DNA of 64,000 bases, taken from positions 1-64,000 of the forward strand of contig CACESE010000006.1 of the NCBI GenBank assembly GCA_902562135.1, written 5' to 3'. Positions 1 through 10,346 of the stretch are shown here, piece by piece; the first letter of the stretch is position 1; every line of letters starts with the position of its first letter. The notes under the pieces were generated by a model, which did not search any database, was not told the DNA's origin, and worked only from the letters and a program-made list of their open reading frames with translations. Source of the DNA: an uncultured SAR86 cluster bacterium. Its GTDB lineage: Bacteria; Pseudomonadota; Gammaproteobacteria; Magnimaribacterales; AG-339-G14. The translations under genes were made by a program, and so were the position numbers.

Positions 1-26
1 ATGAATTGATAGAATATTTGAAATAA

Positions 27-1205
27 ATGATGAATGAATTAGATAAAAATTTTGCTTCAATAGATAGACTTCCACCTTACATTTTTGAACAAATAAACAC
101 TTTAAAAATGGAAGCCAGAAGAAGAGGGGAAGACATAATTGATTTCAGTATGGGCAATCCTGATGGAGAGACTCCAAAATTTATCGTAGATAAAATGACT
201 GAAACCGTTCAGAGGGCTGATACTCATAGATATTCTCAATCAATAGGCATACCTAAGTTAAGACTAGCTATTTCGGACTGGTACAAAAGAAAATTTGGAG
301 TAAATTTAGATCATGAAACTGAAGCGATAGTTACAATTGGCTCCAAAGAAGGTTTAGGACACCTAGCAATGGCAACAGTAGATAAAGGAGACGTAATACT
401 TGTTCCTAATCCTGCTTATCCAATTCATCCTTTTGGCTTTGTGATTTCTGGCGCAGATATAAGACATGTTCCAATTGGTCCAAATACGAACTTTTTTGAT
501 AATTTAGAAGAAGCTATAAAGACTTCTTTTCCAAAGCCTAAGATGCTTCTACTAAATTTTCCAAGTAATCCGACGGCGTTATGCGTCGAAAAAGATTTTT
601 TTGAAAAAGTTATTCAGATCGCAAAAGAAAATAGCATCTGGGTAGTTCATGATTTGGCATATGCTGATCTTTGTTTTGATGGTTATAAAGCTCCATCAAT
701 ATTAGAAGTAGAGGGAGCTAAAGAAATAGCTGTTGAATTTTTCACTTTATCCAAAAGTTATAATATGCCAGGATGGAGATTAGGATTCTGCTGTGGTAAT
801 CCTGAATTAATTAGAGCCCTTGCAAGATTAAAATCATATTTTGATTATGGCCATTTCACACCTGTCCAAGTAGCAGGTATTGAAGCTTTGAATAAAGGAG
901 ATGAGTTTGTAAAAGAAGTATGCGAAGTTTATAAAGTAAGAAGAGATGTTTTATGTGAGGGTTTGAATGCTTTAGGTTGGGAAGTTGAAAAACCAAAAGC
1001 GACTATGTTTGTTTGGGCAAAAATACCAAAAAAATTCAATATGAAATCAATGGAGTTTTCTGAATTATTATTGAAGGAAGCTAAAATTGCGGTTTCACCT
1101 GGCTTAGGTTTCGGAGTATATGGAGATGATTTTGTAAGATTTTCTTTAATTGAAAATGAGCATAGAACTAAACAAGCTTTAAAAAATCTAAAGAAAATAT
1201 TTTAG
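27..1205 (+). CDS. alaC: Class I/II pyridoxal-phosphate aminotransferase, AlaC/YfdZ-like
   Basis: 392-aa ORF; PLP-lysine motif SKSYNMPGWRLGF and NFPSNPTA motif; directly upstream of hom-thrC. Confidence 0.8.
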   Translation: MMNELDKNFASIDRLPPYIFEQINTLKMEARRRGEDIIDFSMGNPDGETPKFIVDKMTETVQRADTHRYSQSIGIPKLRLAISDWYKRKFGVNLDHETEAIVTIGSKEGLGHLAMATVDKGDVILVPNPAYPIHPFGFVISGADIRHVPIGPNTNFFDNLEEAIKTSFPKPKMLLLNFPSNPTALCVEKDFFEKVIQIAKENSIWVVHDLAYADLCFDGYKAPSILEVEGAKEIAVEFFTLSKSYNMPGWRLGFCCGNPELIRALARLKSYFDYGHFTPVQVAGIEALNKGDEFVKEVCEVYKVRRDVLCEGLNALGWEVEKPKATMFVWAKIPKKFNMKSMEFSELLLKEAKIAVSPGLGFGVYGDDFVRFSLIENEHRTKQALKNLKKIF

Positions 1206-1209
1206 ATAA

Positions 1210-2478
1210 ATGAAAAAAATTAATATAGCGCTCTGTGGAGTTGGAAACGTTGGATCATCTTTTATAGATTTGCTATTTACTAGTAGAGAAAAAATAAAAT
1301 CAAATTTTGATATAGAAATTAATTTGATCCTCATTGGATCTAGAAAAGGGGAAATTGAAAATAATGACTTTCAAGGTCAAATAGAGAGAGACATTTTAAA
1401 AGTTCCATTACACAAAGATATTGATATTGTTGTTGAATTAATTGGAGGGACTGATATTTCTTATGAGTTAGCTAAATTGGCTCTACAGAATAACAAACAT
1501 TTCGTAACCGCTAATAAGGCTTTAATTGCCGAAAAAGGACCAGAGTTATTCAAGTTGGCATCTAAACAAAGCCTTCATATAGGTTTTGAAGCTTCTGTTG
1601 GAGGAGGTATCCCGATAATAAGAACTTTAAGAGATGGTTTAATTTCAAATAAAATAAATTGGTTTAAGGGAATATTAAATGGAACTTCAAATTACATATT
1701 ATCTAATATGTATCTTGAAGATCAAACCTATGAAGATGCCCTTAAATCGGCACAGGAATTAGGATTTGCAGAACCAGATCCAACTTTTGATATTGATGGG
1801 ACTGATTCGTCACAAAAAACTGCAATTTTATCCTTTCTATCTTTTAATGGCGAAGTTAGCCCATTAAAGATTTATAAAGAAGGTATTGATAAGATTGAAA
1901 GTTTAGATTTAGAGTATGGTAAAGAGCTTGGTTTTTCAATTAAGCCCTTATCTATAGGGGTTAACAATAAAGATGAATTATTTTTAGGTACTTTTCCAAG
2001 TTTTATCAAGAAGCATGAAATTCTCGCCAACGTAAATTTTGAAACAAATGTAATTGAAATTAATTCTGCGAATTTAAATTCGACCGCTTATCAAGGTCCT
2101 GGAGCTGGAGGTTATCCAACTTCAACATCCGTAATAAATGATATTTTAGATATTGCCAAAGGAAAAATATTTGATTACACAAACCTTCTTAATCCAATTG
2201 AAATCAGTGATTTTGATGCTTTTAAAACTAGTAGGTATCTTAGATTGATGGTGACTGATGAACCTGGGGTAGTAGCTGAAATATCTAAATTAATTGCCGA
2301 AAAAGGTTTATCTATAGATAATTTGATTCAAAAAGAAAATAAGAATCATGAGAATATAATTCCAATAATTGTTGTTTTAGGAGAATGTTCTGAGAAGATT
2401 TCTAAATCTTTAATACATGATTTGGAGAAATTATCTCAAGTTAGGGAACCCGTTCAGCATATTAGATTTATAGATTAA
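1210..2478 (+). CDS. hom: Homoserine dehydrogenase
   Basis: N-terminal Rossmann motif ALCGVGNVGSS, KGILNGTSNYIL motif, C-terminal ACT domain; followed by thrC. Confidence 0.93.
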   Translation: MKKINIALCGVGNVGSSFIDLLFTSREKIKSNFDIEINLILIGSRKGEIENNDFQGQIERDILKVPLHKDIDIVVELIGGTDISYELAKLALQNNKHFVTANKALIAEKGPELFKLASKQSLHIGFEASVGGGIPIIRTLRDGLISNKINWFKGILNGTSNYILSNMYLEDQTYEDALKSAQELGFAEPDPTFDIDGTDSSQKTAILSFLSFNGEVSPLKIYKEGIDKIESLDLEYGKELGFSIKPLSIGVNNKDELFLGTFPSFIKKHEILANVNFETNVIEINSANLNSTAYQGPGAGGYPTSTSVINDILDIAKGKIFDYTNLLNPIEISDFDAFKTSRYLRLMVTDEPGVVAEISKLIAEKGLSIDNLIQKENKNHENIIPIIVVLGECSEKISKSLIHDLEKLSQVREPVQHIRFID

Positions 2479-2480
2479 GC

Positions 2481-3860
2481 ATGCTTTATTCAAGTTCAAG
2501 AGGGCGATCTCAATCAGTTGATTTTCTAGAGGTCCTTACTTCTGGAGTAGCTCCTGATGGGGGGCTTTACTTACCAAATGAAGTACCTGTTTTTAAACCG
2601 GATTTGTTATCAAGCTTTGAAAGCCTTTCTTATAATGAACTTGCATTAGAGATACTTCATCCGTTTATGGATGATTTTCTAAATAGAGAAGACTTGGAAA
2701 GTATAATTAATGAAGCTTACTCTACCTTTAGAATAAAAAATGTAGTTCAGATTCAGAACCAAAAGCGTATAGGAAATATACTAGAGTTATTTCATGGGCC
2801 TACTTATGCTTTTAAAGATGTTGCAATGCAACTTCTTGCAGGCCTGCTTAGTAAAGCTTCTGAAAAAATTAATAAAAAAATTGTAATTTTAGGCGCTACA
2901 TCAGGAGATACTGGTTCTGCTGCTATTGAAGCGTGTAAGAGATTTACAGATCTGGATATATACATTCTTTTCCCAAATGAAAAAATATCGGAAGTTCAAC
3001 AGAGGCAAATGACAACTTCAGGTGCGGCTAATGTTCATACTCTGGCAATTGAGGGTGACTTTGATGATTGTCAAAGATATGTAAAAAAATTATTTTTAAA
3101 TCAGGATAAATTTGAAAAAATTAGATTTGTTTCTATTAATTCAATAAATTGGACTCGAATAATTTCTCAAAGCGTTTATTTTTTTTACGCAAGATACCTT
3201 TTAAACAATAAAAATTACGTTGCATCAATACCTTCAGGAAATTTTGGTCATGCTTATGCTGGATGGTTGGCTACAAAAATGGGTCTTAAATTAAATGGAA
3301 TCCATATTGCTACTAACAAAAATGATATCCTGCATAGACTATTTTCATCAGGTATATATTCCAAAAATAAAACAATTAAGTCATTAGCACCAAGTATGGA
3401 TATATCTGTAGCTAGTAATTTTGAAAGATTAATGGTCGATGTTTTAAATGAAGATAGAGCAAAAGTTAGCGAACTTATGAACAACTTCCCGGAGAACTCA
3501 ATTGACTTTAATAATTTGAAACATTGGAAAAAAATAAATTCCTTCTTCACAAGTAGCAAAACAGAAGATCAAGAAATAAAAGAGTGTGTCAAAAAGGTTG
3601 TCTCTGAAACAGGATACCTAATAGACCCCCACACAGCTACTGCAGTAAGCGGATGTCCTTCAATTCAAGATGAAAGTATTTTGACTTTTGCAACAGCTCA
3701 TCCTGCAAAATTTCCGGAAGTTTTTAACGATGTTGAAGGCTTTGAAGAAAACATTCCATTAGAATTAAAAAATATTTTTGAAAAACAGCAAAAATTTGTG
3801 AAACTAAATGATAAATATGAAGATATAGCTGACTTTATTTCATCCAATTACGCTGGTTAA
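2481..3860 (+). CDS. thrC: Threonine synthase
   Basis: SSRG start, FHGPTYAFKDVAMQ PLP site, GATSGDTGSAA motif. Confidence 0.95.
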   Translation: MLYSSSRGRSQSVDFLEVLTSGVAPDGGLYLPNEVPVFKPDLLSSFESLSYNELALEILHPFMDDFLNREDLESIINEAYSTFRIKNVVQIQNQKRIGNILELFHGPTYAFKDVAMQLLAGLLSKASEKINKKIVILGATSGDTGSAAIEACKRFTDLDIYILFPNEKISEVQQRQMTTSGAANVHTLAIEGDFDDCQRYVKKLFLNQDKFEKIRFVSINSINWTRIISQSVYFFYARYLLNNKNYVASIPSGNFGHAYAGWLATKMGLKLNGIHIATNKNDILHRLFSSGIYSKNKTIKSLAPSMDISVASNFERLMVDVLNEDRAKVSELMNNFPENSIDFNNLKHWKKINSFFTSSKTEDQEIKECVKKVVSETGYLIDPHTATAVSGCPSIQDESILTFATAHPAKFPEVFNDVEGFEENIPLELKNIFEKQQKFVKLNDKYEDIADFISSNYAG

Positions 3861-3865
3861 TATTT

Positions 3866-4961
3866 ATGACAGATAGATCGTTACAAGAGAGGTTAAAAGA
3901 ATCAAAAGCCGAGCTTAATGATTTAAGGGGGTTTCTTTGACTATGAGTCGAAACAGAAACGACTTGAGTCAATAAAAAAAGAATTTGAAAACCCTGAACT
4001 TTGGAAAAATCAGGAAAAAAGCCAATCTTTAGGAAAGGAAAAGTCGTCTTTAGAAAAATTAATAAGTTCTCTTGACGAGTTAGATAGTTCTCTAAATGAT
4101 CTTGATGAACTCTTAATTCTTTTAGAGAAGGAAAATGACAAAGATGAAATACAATCTTTATCAAATGAATTAAGTAATGTCGAACTTAAGATTTCAGACC
4201 TTCAATTTCAAAGAATGTTTTCTGGGAAAAATGACTCAAATAATGCTTTTCTCGATATACAGGCTGGCTCTGGAGGAACTGAAGCACAGGATTGGGCTGA
4301 AATGTTATTAAGAATGTATCTTATGTGGGGGGAAAAGAAAAATTTTAAAACTGAACTAATCGAGGTTTCGCCGGGAGAAGTAGCTGGCATCAAAAGTGCG
4401 ACAATAAGATTTGAAGGAGAATTTAGCTACGGCTGGTTAAGAACTGAATCTGGGGTTCACAGATTGGTAAGAAAATCACCTTTTGATTCAGGAAGCAGGA
4501 GGCATACTTCTTTTGCTTCCATATTTATATCTCCTGAGATTGAAGACAATATTGAGATAAATATCGATCCTTCAGATATTAGAATTGATACTTATAGAGC
4601 TAGTGGAGCGGGCGGTCAACATGTCAACAAGACCGATTCAGCTGTAAGATTAACTCATGAGCCAACGGGTGTAGTTGTTCAATGTCAGTCTGATAGGTCA
4701 CAACATAAAAATAAAGATAGGGCAATGAAACAATTAAGAGCTAAACTCTACGAATTAGAATTAAAAAAACAAGACGAAGCAATGAAAAATTTAGAAGAAA
4801 CTAAAGCTGACATTTCGTGGGGCAGTCAAATTAGGTCATACGTCTTAGATTCTGGAAGAATAAAAGACTTGAGAACAGGAACTGAAACTGGAAATTGTTC
4901 TGCAGTTTTGGATGGCAATATTGATATTTTTATAGAAGAAAGTTTAAAGGCTGGAGTTTAA
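3866..4961 (+). CDS. prfB: Peptide chain release factor 2, with programmed +1 frameshift
   Basis: ATG at 3866 reads [24 protein letters not shown] then TGA at 3938-3940 in AGG GGG TTT CTT TGA C; +1 shift continues [22 protein letters not shown] into the ORF ending 4961, which contains the GGQ motif ([18 protein letters not shown]). Confidence 0.96.
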
Positions 4962-4963
4962 TT

Positions 4964-6418
4964 ATGTCGGATTCTCAAGATGAAAATCATTTAATTGAAG
5001 AGAGAAAGATGAAGCTTGAGTCTCTAAAGGATCAGGGAATAAATTATCCTAATGACTTTAGAAGATCAAATTTATCAAAATCTTTAGTGGATGAATTTAC
5101 TAAATTTAATAAGGAAGAGTTAATAGGCAAAAACATTGAAGTTTCAGTAGCAGGAAGAATAATGCTTAAAAGAGTCATGGGCAAAGCAAGTTTCTGTACG
5201 ATTCAGGACATGACAGGAAGAATTCAGCTTTATTTGAGAAAAGACGCACTCGATAATTACGAAATTTTTAAAGACAGCGACTTAGGAGATATTGTCGGTG
5301 TTAAAGGAACTTTATTCAAAACTAACACCGGAGAGTTATCTATTCAAGTAAGTGAGTTTAATTTATTAACTAAATCTTTAAAGCCTCTTCCAGAAAAGCA
5401 CCTTGGGCTATCAGACGTTGAAATAAAGTATAGAAAAAGATATTTAGATTTATTAACGAATCCTGAAACTCGAGAAGTCTTTGAAATCAGAAGCAAAGTA
5501 ATAAACGAAATTAGACAATTTTTAATAAATGATGGTTTTACTGAAGTGGAGACTCCAATGATGCATTCAATCCCAGGTGGAGCAAGTGCAAAACCGTTTG
5601 TTACACACCACAATGCTTTGGATATGGATTTGTTCTTAAGAATCGCTCCAGAGCTTTACTTAAAAAGGCTTGTTGTTGGAGGAATGGAAAAAGTTTTTGA
5701 AATTAATAGAAATTTTAGAAACGAAGGTTTATCTACAAAACATAATCCAGAATTCACTATGCTAGAGTTTTATACAGCATTTGTAGATTATCAATATCAA
5801 ATGGATTTTACAGAGAACATGCTCAGAGAAATAGAAAATTTGTCAGGAATTAATACTAAAATCTTTTCTAAAAAATTTGAAAGACTGTCTATGGATGAGT
5901 CGATTTTAAAACACAACTCTTTAAATAATGAAGATTTAAAAGATATAAATGTTTTAAAAAAATTCTGTGATAAAAATTCAATTAAACTTGAGGGTGTCAA
6001 CACGGTTGGAAATATCAAGAACATTATTTTTGAAACAACTGTAGAAGAAAATTTAATAAAACCCACTTTTATTTATAACTATCCAATAGAAATATCTCCA
6101 TTAGCTAGGTCCTTAGATAAAGACGTTTCAATTGCAGAAAGGTTTGAGCTTTTTGTAAATGGAAAGGAATTAGGAAATTCTTTTTCTGAATTGAATGACC
6201 CAAAAGAGCAAGCCAAAAGATTTGATCTTCAGGTCGAAGAGAAGAATGCAGGAGATGAAGAAGCTATGCATTTTGATAAAGATTATATTGAGGCTCTGGA
6301 ATACGGTCTGGCACCCTGTGCCGGAGTGGGTATAGGCATAGATAGATTAATTATGCTTCTTTCAGGGAGGGAAAGCATTCGAGATGTCGTGCTATTTCCG
6401 CAGCTAAAAAACAAGTAG
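4964..6418 (+). CDS. lysS: Lysyl-tRNA synthetase, class II
   Basis: Full-length class II LysRS; motifs FRNEGLSTKHNPEFTMLEFY and GVGIGIDRLIMLL; adjacent to prfB as in many bacteria. Confidence 0.97.
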   Translation: MSDSQDENHLIEERKMKLESLKDQGINYPNDFRRSNLSKSLVDEFTKFNKEELIGKNIEVSVAGRIMLKRVMGKASFCTIQDMTGRIQLYLRKDALDNYEIFKDSDLGDIVGVKGTLFKTNTGELSIQVSEFNLLTKSLKPLPEKHLGLSDVEIKYRKRYLDLLTNPETREVFEIRSKVINEIRQFLINDGFTEVETPMMHSIPGGASAKPFVTHHNALDMDLFLRIAPELYLKRLVVGGMEKVFEINRNFRNEGLSTKHNPEFTMLEFYTAFVDYQYQMDFTENMLREIENLSGINTKIFSKKFERLSMDESILKHNSLNNEDLKDINVLKKFCDKNSIKLEGVNTVGNIKNIIFETTVEENLIKPTFIYNYPIEISPLARSLDKDVSIAERFELFVNGKELGNSFSELNDPKEQAKRFDLQVEEKNAGDEEAMHFDKDYIEALEYGLAPCAGVGIGIDRLIMLLSGRESIRDVVLFPQLKNK

Positions 6419-6420
6419 CT

Positions 6421-7722
6421 TTAATCTAAGTTAATCCAACTACCATGAAATCCAAAAGGCACTCTTGATGGTAACTGAATTCGCGCTAGAGGCTCTTCGG
6501 AAAAATTTTCTGCATCTATAATTATAAACTCGCTTTTATCTACCTCTTGATCATATACAAATCCAACAACATATCCTGAATCTTCTGATGTTTGATCTAT
6601 TTTCGGAATAAAAACTGGTTCAGCCCCTTTTTTATGTTCGCCTAAATGATGAACTTCATTTCGATCTTTCAAGAAATCATATTTAAATAAATTATTTAAT
6701 GCACCATCGTTTAAGATATAACTAAATCTATATTCTTTTCCTTCTAAATCAGGATGAATTCTTGCAAACTCCATTGGCCTGTCATCAAGAAGTTTTTCAA
6801 CACAAGTTTCTTTGACTATGTCAATTTCCCATCTTGTCAAAAAGGGTTTTTTTCCAAAGGGGAGAGGGTTATTAAAATCAAAAAGTTTGTCGTATCTACA
6901 AAAATCTAGAATAACTTTACCTGAACTGTCTTCATAGGAATTTACCACATGAAAAAGAAAGCAATTAGGCACTTCAATCCATTTTATTTCATTTGTATTT
7001 CTATTCAAAAGCCCCAACCTTGAAGAGTAATTATCATCCCAAACTACTGGATAATCTGAGGCGTTTTCATCTTTATTTCGTCTGCCAGTATTAAATGTGA
7101 CCGGAAGGTCAAAGATAAGAACATAATTATTTGTTATAGCACAATCATGAATCATTGGTTTTGAATTCAATATAATTGGAAGATCAGTTGTAATTTCTCC
7201 TGAACCATCGACAACACGGTAATGCACATGGTTAACATCTGATAAATATTCTGAAAAATCATAGCTTATAGCGTGTAATTCGTTTTTAGAAGAATCGAAT
7301 TTTGGATGTGCAGTAAACCTTTTATTATCATTCTTTGGGAATGGAATTTGATCGGTAAAATTTAAATTATCATCTAGAATAACTGGAGATACTCCTCCTT
7401 CAACTAATGCATAAATTTTCCCTGCATGTTTTAAAACATGGGTATTAGGGCCAAAGCCGAAAGATGATTCCACATATCTGTTTTTATACCAATGAGCTTT
7501 CCCATCTTGTATTTTTAAACCGTGGATCATACCGTCTCCAAAAAAAGGGTGATAATTCTTATGATCAATTGGCTCTCTAGGATTGGGTCCATTTCTCAAG
7601 AATAAGCCATTTAATTCCATAGGTATTTCTCCAACAATATTTAGATTGTTGGAAGAAGTTTCTTCAACGGGATACCAGTTACCTTTTAAGAATACATTTT
7701 CACTTTCTCTAAAATTTTTCAT
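6421..7722 (-). CDS. Carotenoid oxygenase family protein (RPE65/apocarotenoid or lignostilbene dioxygenase type)
   Basis: Four candidate iron-binding His contexts: FTAHPKFD, MIHDCAIT, FLFHVVNSYED, GFHGSW; N-terminal GLFLRNGPNP and FFGDGMIHGL motifs. Confidence 0.9.
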   Translation of the reverse strand: MKNFRESENVFLKGNWYPVEETSSNNLNIVGEIPMELNGLFLRNGPNPREPIDHKNYHPFFGDGMIHGLKIQDGKAHWYKNRYVESSFGFGPNTHVLKHAGKIYALVEGGVSPVILDDNLNFTDQIPFPKNDNKRFTAHPKFDSSKNELHAISYDFSEYLSDVNHVHYRVVDGSGEITTDLPIILNSKPMIHDCAITNNYVLIFDLPVTFNTGRRNKDENASDYPVVWDDNYSSRLGLLNRNTNEIKWIEVPNCFLFHVVNSYEDSSGKVILDFCRYDKLFDFNNPLPFGKKPFLTRWEIDIVKETCVEKLLDDRPMEFARIHPDLEGKEYRFSYILNDGALNNLFKYDFLKDRNEVHHLGEHKKGAEPVFIPKIDQTSEDSGYVVGFVYDQEVDKSEFIIIDAENFSEEPLARIQLPSRVPFGFHGSWINLD

Positions 7723-8714
7723 ATTAACTCCGAAACGGCTTCTTTTTCCTCTAATAATTCTCTAGTAGTAATTTCAAGTTTTTCCTTAGCATAAGAATTT
7801 ATTTCTAGCCCTTGGATTATTTCAATTTTACCTTCTTTGGTAGATCTTAATGGAAATCCATAAATTATACCTTTTGGCACATTATAGCTTCCATCGCTTA
7901 AAATCGCGGCGCTGAAGCAGTCACCATTTTTTGTTGGGGCTAAAGTAGCTTTGACCGTCTCTATTGCGGCATTAGCTGCAGAGGCAGCTGAAGAAGCTCC
8001 CCTTGCGTCAATAATAGCTTTTCCTCGTTGCTGAACAGTTTCTAAGAAGTCGTTTTTAATCCATCCTTCGTCCTTAATAATAGATGAAACGCTCTCATTT
8101 TTTACTAATGCATTATCCAAATCGGGATACATAGTTGGGCTGTGATTACCCCATATAATCATTTGATTAATTTCAGAAATTGGAACATTTATTTTACTTG
8201 AAACTTGAGCTTTTGCTCTATTTGCATCTAAAGCAGTCATGGCCATCCAAGTCTGACTTCTATTATTTGCATGAGTCATGCCAATTAAAGCATTTGTGTT
8301 AGCAGGATTTCCAACTACGAGAATTTTTGCATTATTTTTTCCTTTACTACCAATCGCTTTACCCTGATCAGTGAATATTCCTCCATTAATTTTTAATAAG
8401 TCGCCGCGCTCTTCGATTTTTTTGCCATTAATTGTTATTCCTCTAGGAATGCTTCCCACGAGCAAGGCCCAATCAACTTCTTCAGCCGCTTTGTAAATAT
8501 CAGAAAATGCTTCGACTTTTCCAAGAGTATTGAAGCCACAATCTTCTAATTCCATAATTGTTCCATTGAGCTTTTCTACAACTTGGGGAATCTCAACTAA
8601 ACGTAAATTTACAATAACATCGGAACCAAATGTTTCGCCACTAGCAAGTCTAGGCAGAAGAGCATAACCAATCTGACCAGCTGCACCCGTAACCAATACA
8701 TTAATTTCTTTCAT
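7719..8714 (-). CDS. mdh: Malate dehydrogenase (NAD)
   Basis: VTGAAGQIGYALL, VGNPANTNALI, WGNHSPTMYPD motifs. Confidence 0.95.
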   Translation of the reverse strand: MKEINVLVTGAAGQIGYALLPRLASGETFGSDVIVNLRLVEIPQVVEKLNGTIMELEDCGFNTLGKVEAFSDIYKAAEEVDWALLVGSIPRGITINGKKIEERGDLLKINGGIFTDQGKAIGSKGKNNAKILVVGNPANTNALIGMTHANNRSQTWMAMTALDANRAKAQVSSKINVPISEINQMIIWGNHSPTMYPDLDNALVKNESVSSIIKDEGWIKNDFLETVQQRGKAIIDARGASSAASAANAAIETVKATLAPTKNGDCFSAAILSDGSYNVPKGIIYGFPLRSTKEGKIEIIQGLEINSYAKEKLEITTRELLEEKEAVSELI

Positions 8715-10252
8715 AAAATTTCCGGTTTAAAAATATTTCTCTCTGAAGTGCATATCACTTCTCCTTTCGTACCTAATAATTCCAGTTCTGTCATTTTTTT
8801 TAATAAACTTTGATCGCCTAAAATGTTAGCAATGAATTGGGAGTTATCTTCTAATTCACCAATTACGATACCATACTCTAAATTTTTTCTCCCCTGTACG
8901 ATTGTATAAGATGTTATCTTACCAAGACCGTTAGGTGTTTGATTAAAATTTTTAATTTCTCTTGAATCTATTTCTTTTTGGAGCTTTTGGAAGTTTTGAT
9001 TCCAGTCAATCTCAGGAGGAGCTTTCGAGGAAAAAATATTAATTGCATGTTTAGTCAAAAACCAACTGTTAGCCGTAATCATTCCGTATTTGTTCTGATT
9101 TTTTCTTAACTTTCTTACCATCTCAGATGAAGAAAACATTGTGTATGCATTTCCTGGTCCTCCAAAATAAGGAAGTCCTCCAGTGACCGTAAGCGGGCGA
9201 TTATCGTCTAAATTTAAAGATAACTCTTTCATAGCAATCTGAACCGCAGAAGGGAAACAAGAATAAATATCAAAATAAGATATTGAATCCATAGAAACTT
9301 GTGCTTGTGAGAGAACCTCTTCTCCACATTTTTTTATTGCTGGAGATTCGATAAGTTTTGGGCGTTTAGAAACATTCCAAATATCATTCAAAATACATGA
9401 ACCATGTAAATAAATTTTTTTCTTTTGAGAAATATTCAATTCTTTAGAAAGTTTTTCAGACATGATTATCATAGATGAAGCCATATTTACTCTGATCATA
9501 GAATTTAAATATTTTGTGTAGGGAAAGCCTACTAATCTATTGGAATCTGTAACTTTTTCGATTTCCTCTGGCGACCGATATTTTGGAAACCATGAATTTG
9601 AATTTTTTTCTGCTACTTTAGAAAATTTACTAAATAACTCCGAACACTCTTTTAAATGCTCTTTACTAGATTGAGATTTTTCTGATCTTAATGCATTTGC
9701 AAAAATAGGATATACATTTGAGGGAAGATCCATAAAGTGTTTTTTTTCATCTGACGAGAAACCTTCGTCGTTTATTCCAACAATTTCTGGGTTTCCTCCT
9801 GGATGATCCTCCCAGTCTAAATGTTTTCCTGCTTTAAGTTTGGATATCATCGTTTGTAAAACCTCACCGCCAGAAATTAATGCGCATTGAACTTCATTGT
9901 TATAGATTCTTCTAGAAACTTCTTGAATTAAAACTTGAGGGGCATTGCCTCCCATTCCCGAATATAATTCAAAGATATCTTTATTTATGTTCAATTTTTT
10001 TGCTAGCGACCTAGGAAAATTACTATATCCAAAATTTGATTGGTTGGTCGCTGTAGAAAAATCCACAGAAAATCGTACAACACCGACAGCGTCTATATAA
10101 CTATGAAGATTGCTTATTCCTGTATCTTGAAATGATAGTTCGCTTGCCTTTACTAAGAAAGAAAGGGGATCCGGGCCGTCTTCTTTCCTTCTATCTATAA
10201 TATCTGCAACTCCAACAATTACTGGGGTATTTCCTGGAATATTTAAAGTCAT
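8711..10252 (-). CDS. Thiolase-family protein (acetyl-CoA acetyltransferase/SCP-x-like)
   Basis: Thiolase-like architecture: PVIVGVADIIDRR N-terminus, SGGEVLQT, VTGGLPYFGGPGNAYTMFSSSEMV. Confidence 0.82.
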   Translation of the reverse strand: MTLNIPGNTPVIVGVADIIDRRKEDGPDPLSFLVKASELSFQDTGISNLHSYIDAVGVVRFSVDFSTATNQSNFGYSNFPRSLAKKLNINKDIFELYSGMGGNAPQVLIQEVSRRIYNNEVQCALISGGEVLQTMISKLKAGKHLDWEDHPGGNPEIVGINDEGFSSDEKKHFMDLPSNVYPIFANALRSEKSQSSKEHLKECSELFSKFSKVAEKNSNSWFPKYRSPEEIEKVTDSNRLVGFPYTKYLNSMIRVNMASSMIIMSEKLSKELNISQKKKIYLHGSCILNDIWNVSKRPKLIESPAIKKCGEEVLSQAQVSMDSISYFDIYSCFPSAVQIAMKELSLNLDDNRPLTVTGGLPYFGGPGNAYTMFSSSEMVRKLRKNQNKYGMITANSWFLTKHAINIFSSKAPPEIDWNQNFQKLQKEIDSREIKNFNQTPNGLGKITSYTIVQGRKNLEYGIVIGELEDNSQFIANILGDQSLLKKMTELELLGTKGEVICTSERNIFKPEIL

Positions 10253-10346
10253 TATTATTGATTTATTAAATTAAAAAATAGAAGTAATATTACTCTTTTA
10301 TAAATTTTATTTTAATAAAAAAACTAGTCTGATAAGGAGAAAAAAA

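Noticed and set aside
3254-3559. Antisense ORF (101 aa) inside thrC, and similar short antisense/alternate-frame ORFs within lysS, nrdA, rpoE-degP, dapE, glcB and the autotransporter gene
   Set aside because: Lie entirely within confidently identified genes in other frames, with no recognisable domain; expected by chance.
3938-3940. In-frame TGA early in prfB as a pseudogene or sequencing error
   Set aside because: Matches the conserved RF2 programmed frameshift site exactly.
3835-4164. Antisense 109-aa ORF across the prfB 5' region
   Set aside because: Region is explained by frameshifted prfB on the + strand.
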